Notes under the pieces: generated by a model | Told to the model about the DNA's origin: nothing | What the model saw: only the letters and a program-made list of their open reading frames with translations | Databases searched by the model: none | Shown here: piece after piece, positions 5,527 through 6,044 of the stretch | How positions within the stretch are numbered: position 1 is the first letter of the stretch | Layout of the letters: the number at the start of each line of letters is the position of its first letter | Source of the DNA: Clostridia bacterium | GTDB taxonomy: Bacteria > Bacillota_A > Clostridia > Oscillospirales > CAG-272 | NCBI GenBank assembly: GCA_017630995.1 | Contig: JAGBUD010000037.1 | Location: forward strand, 1-6,044 | Direction of reading: 5' to 3' | DNA length: 6,044 nt | Made by a program: the position numbers and the translations under genes

Positions 5527-5922
5527 TTATATTTCCTTTCTGTCTGCACACTTGTTGCAGCGGCCAACCAAAAATTCGGATTGGTCGAGCAAAAAGCCGC
5601 CAAGCGCCAATGAGCTGATTATTCCGTCGGACATCTTTTTGTCAAGGTGAATGAGCTTTCCGCAGTCGCGGCATTTTAGGTGCAAATGCTCTGCGCAAAC
5701 CTTTTCGCCAATGTACTGATATTTAACGTGGCGGCTCTTTTGGTCGCTTATTCTTTTAATTTTTCCGTTCTCAACGAGATTCGATATTATTCTGTAAACC
5801 GTGCTTTTTCCCTTTCCACCGTTCAAAATTGCACCGCATATTTCCTCGGCGGTGAATGCCTTTTCCTTTTCGGAGGAAAGTAGGGTCAAAATCTCGCTCT
5901 TTCGCGTTGTATTATACGTCAT
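5527..5922 (-). CDS. Fur-family metal-responsive transcriptional regulator
   Basis: This 131-aa cytoplasmic DNA-binding protein is slightly shorter than typical Fur/Zur/PerR members. Residues 5-70 form the winged helix, with T24-A-E-E-I as the first helix and G38-K-S-T-V-Y-R44 as the recognition helix. Residues 72-125 form the dimerisation domain. The structural zinc site is complete: C84-R-D-C87 and C122-N-K-C125. The H79-L-H81 pair and H92 lie where regulatory-metal ligands normally sit. The conserved His just before the T-A-E-E helix, a sensor ligand in Fur and PerR (H33, H37), is replaced around Ala22, so metal sensing is probably non-standard and PerR-type peroxide sensing is unlikely. 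The regulator leads an operon with the metal permease, and a palindrome in its promoter suggests autoregulation. The start at 5922 gives the usual family N-terminus; its ribosome site (AAGAG or AAAGG in minus orientation) is weak. The metal is unknown; manganese or zinc are reasonable guesses. Confidence 0.93.
   Translation of the reverse strand: MTYNTTRKSEILTLLSSEKEKAFTAEEICGAILNGGKGKSTVYRIISNLVENGKIKRISDQKSRHVKYQYIGEKVCAEHLHLKCRDCGKLIHLDKKMSDGIISSLALGGFLLDQSEFLVGRCNKCADRKEI
5534..5539 (-). promoter_or_regulatory. Ribosome binding site of the permease inside the regulator gene
   Basis: The minus strand reads AAAGGA seven bases before the permease ATG at 5526, overlapping the last codons of the Fur-family gene. 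The stop TAA and the ATG are directly adjacent, a layout typical of coupled translation. Confidence 0.8.
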
Positions 5923-5963
5923 TTAACTCTTGCCTTTTTGTATTTTGATTTTTATATATTTAA

Positions 5964-5984
5964 AATTGAGAATAACTCTCAATT
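5964..5984. promoter_or_regulatory. Fur-family-type operator palindrome
   Basis: AATTGAGA (5964-5971) and TCTCAATT (5977-5984) are perfect inverted repeats around ATAAC. Read as a 7-1-7 Fur-type box the core is TGAGAAT-A-ACTCTCA, keeping the TGA...TCA ends of the classical Fur box. It starts directly after the -10 hexamer and covers the expected transcription start near 5978, an ideal repression position. The likely ligand is the adjacent Fur-family protein; this is inferred from position and symmetry. Confidence 0.8.
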
Positions 5985-6013
5985 ATGATACAACAAATCT
6001 GCCTCTTTGTCAA
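5985..6013 (-). promoter_or_regulatory. Sigma-A promoter of the regulator-permease operon
   Basis: On the minus strand a perfect TTGACA (6008-6013) and TATCAT (5985-5990) are separated by 17 bases. The predicted start near 5978 lies within the adjoining palindrome, leaving an AT-rich leader of about 55 bases before the regulator ATG. Confidence 0.85.
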
Positions 6014-6022
6014 GAGAAAAAT

Positions 6023-6044
6023 GCTTTTTAATAAAATAAAAAGC
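6023..6044. repeat. Inverted repeat at the window edge, possible terminator fragment
   Basis: GCTTTTTA (6023-6030) and TAAAAAGC (6037-6044) are perfectly complementary around ATAAAA. The stem may extend past the window edge, with preceding bases AAAAAT. It could be part of a terminator for a gene further right, but the missing flank prevents a firm call. Confidence 0.35.

Overview
The window looks like chromosomal DNA from a low-to-moderate GC Gram-positive bacterium of the Clostridia type, most likely an uncultured gut lineage. This is inferred from the AT-rich intergenic DNA, near-consensus sigma-A promoters, purine-rich Shine-Dalgarno sites, U-tailed terminators, a YdbC-type PC4 protein, a lipoprotein with InlB-like repeats and a DUF4886 domain, and an ArsP_2-type permease paired with a Fur-family regulator. 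Species cannot be named from the sequence. I see no phage, transposon, CRISPR or defence genes and no plasmid origin.

Layout. Positions 1-35 hold nothing I can name. A bidirectional terminator (36-70) lies against a minus-strand tRNA gene with a CAU anticodon (73-149), which has its own extended -10 promoter (160-168). Behind that promoter are three exact TTAACAA repeats plus a degenerate fourth at an 11-bp period (177-216), very like a PhoP-type tandem box. The gene-free stretch 150-495 ends in a strong promoter (406-434) for a 74-aa YdbC/PC4 protein (496-720), which has its own terminator (745-787). A 536-aa secreted lipoprotein follows on the plus strand (852-2462): lipobox, three InlB/Flg_new-like beta repeats, a Cys-pair linker and a C-terminal SGNH-type (DUF4886) hydrolase domain. 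A long bidirectional terminator (2465-2524) separates it from convergent minus-strand genes.

The minus-strand block, read from right to left, begins with a promoter (TTGACA, 17 nt, TATCAT; 5985-6013) whose start region is covered by a 21-bp palindrome resembling a Fur-family box (5964-5984). It drives a 131-aa Fur-family regulator (5527-5922) directly abutting a polytopic putative metal-efflux permease (4621-5526). This forms a compact, apparently autoregulated metal-homeostasis operon. Further on lies a 652-aa class-C beta-lactamase-fold serine hydrolase (2526-4484). Its first possible start codon has no Shine-Dalgarno site and sits six bases after a perfect TATAAT, suggesting a leaderless transcript.

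The regulator and permease very likely work together: the regulator binds the palindrome and releases it when metal levels change, and the permease exports the metal. The other genes look like independent units. I found no clear new multi-gene system. The most interesting signals are the Pho-box-like array next to a tRNA promoter, the leaderless hydrolase start, and the operator plus non-canonical sensor site of the Fur-family protein.
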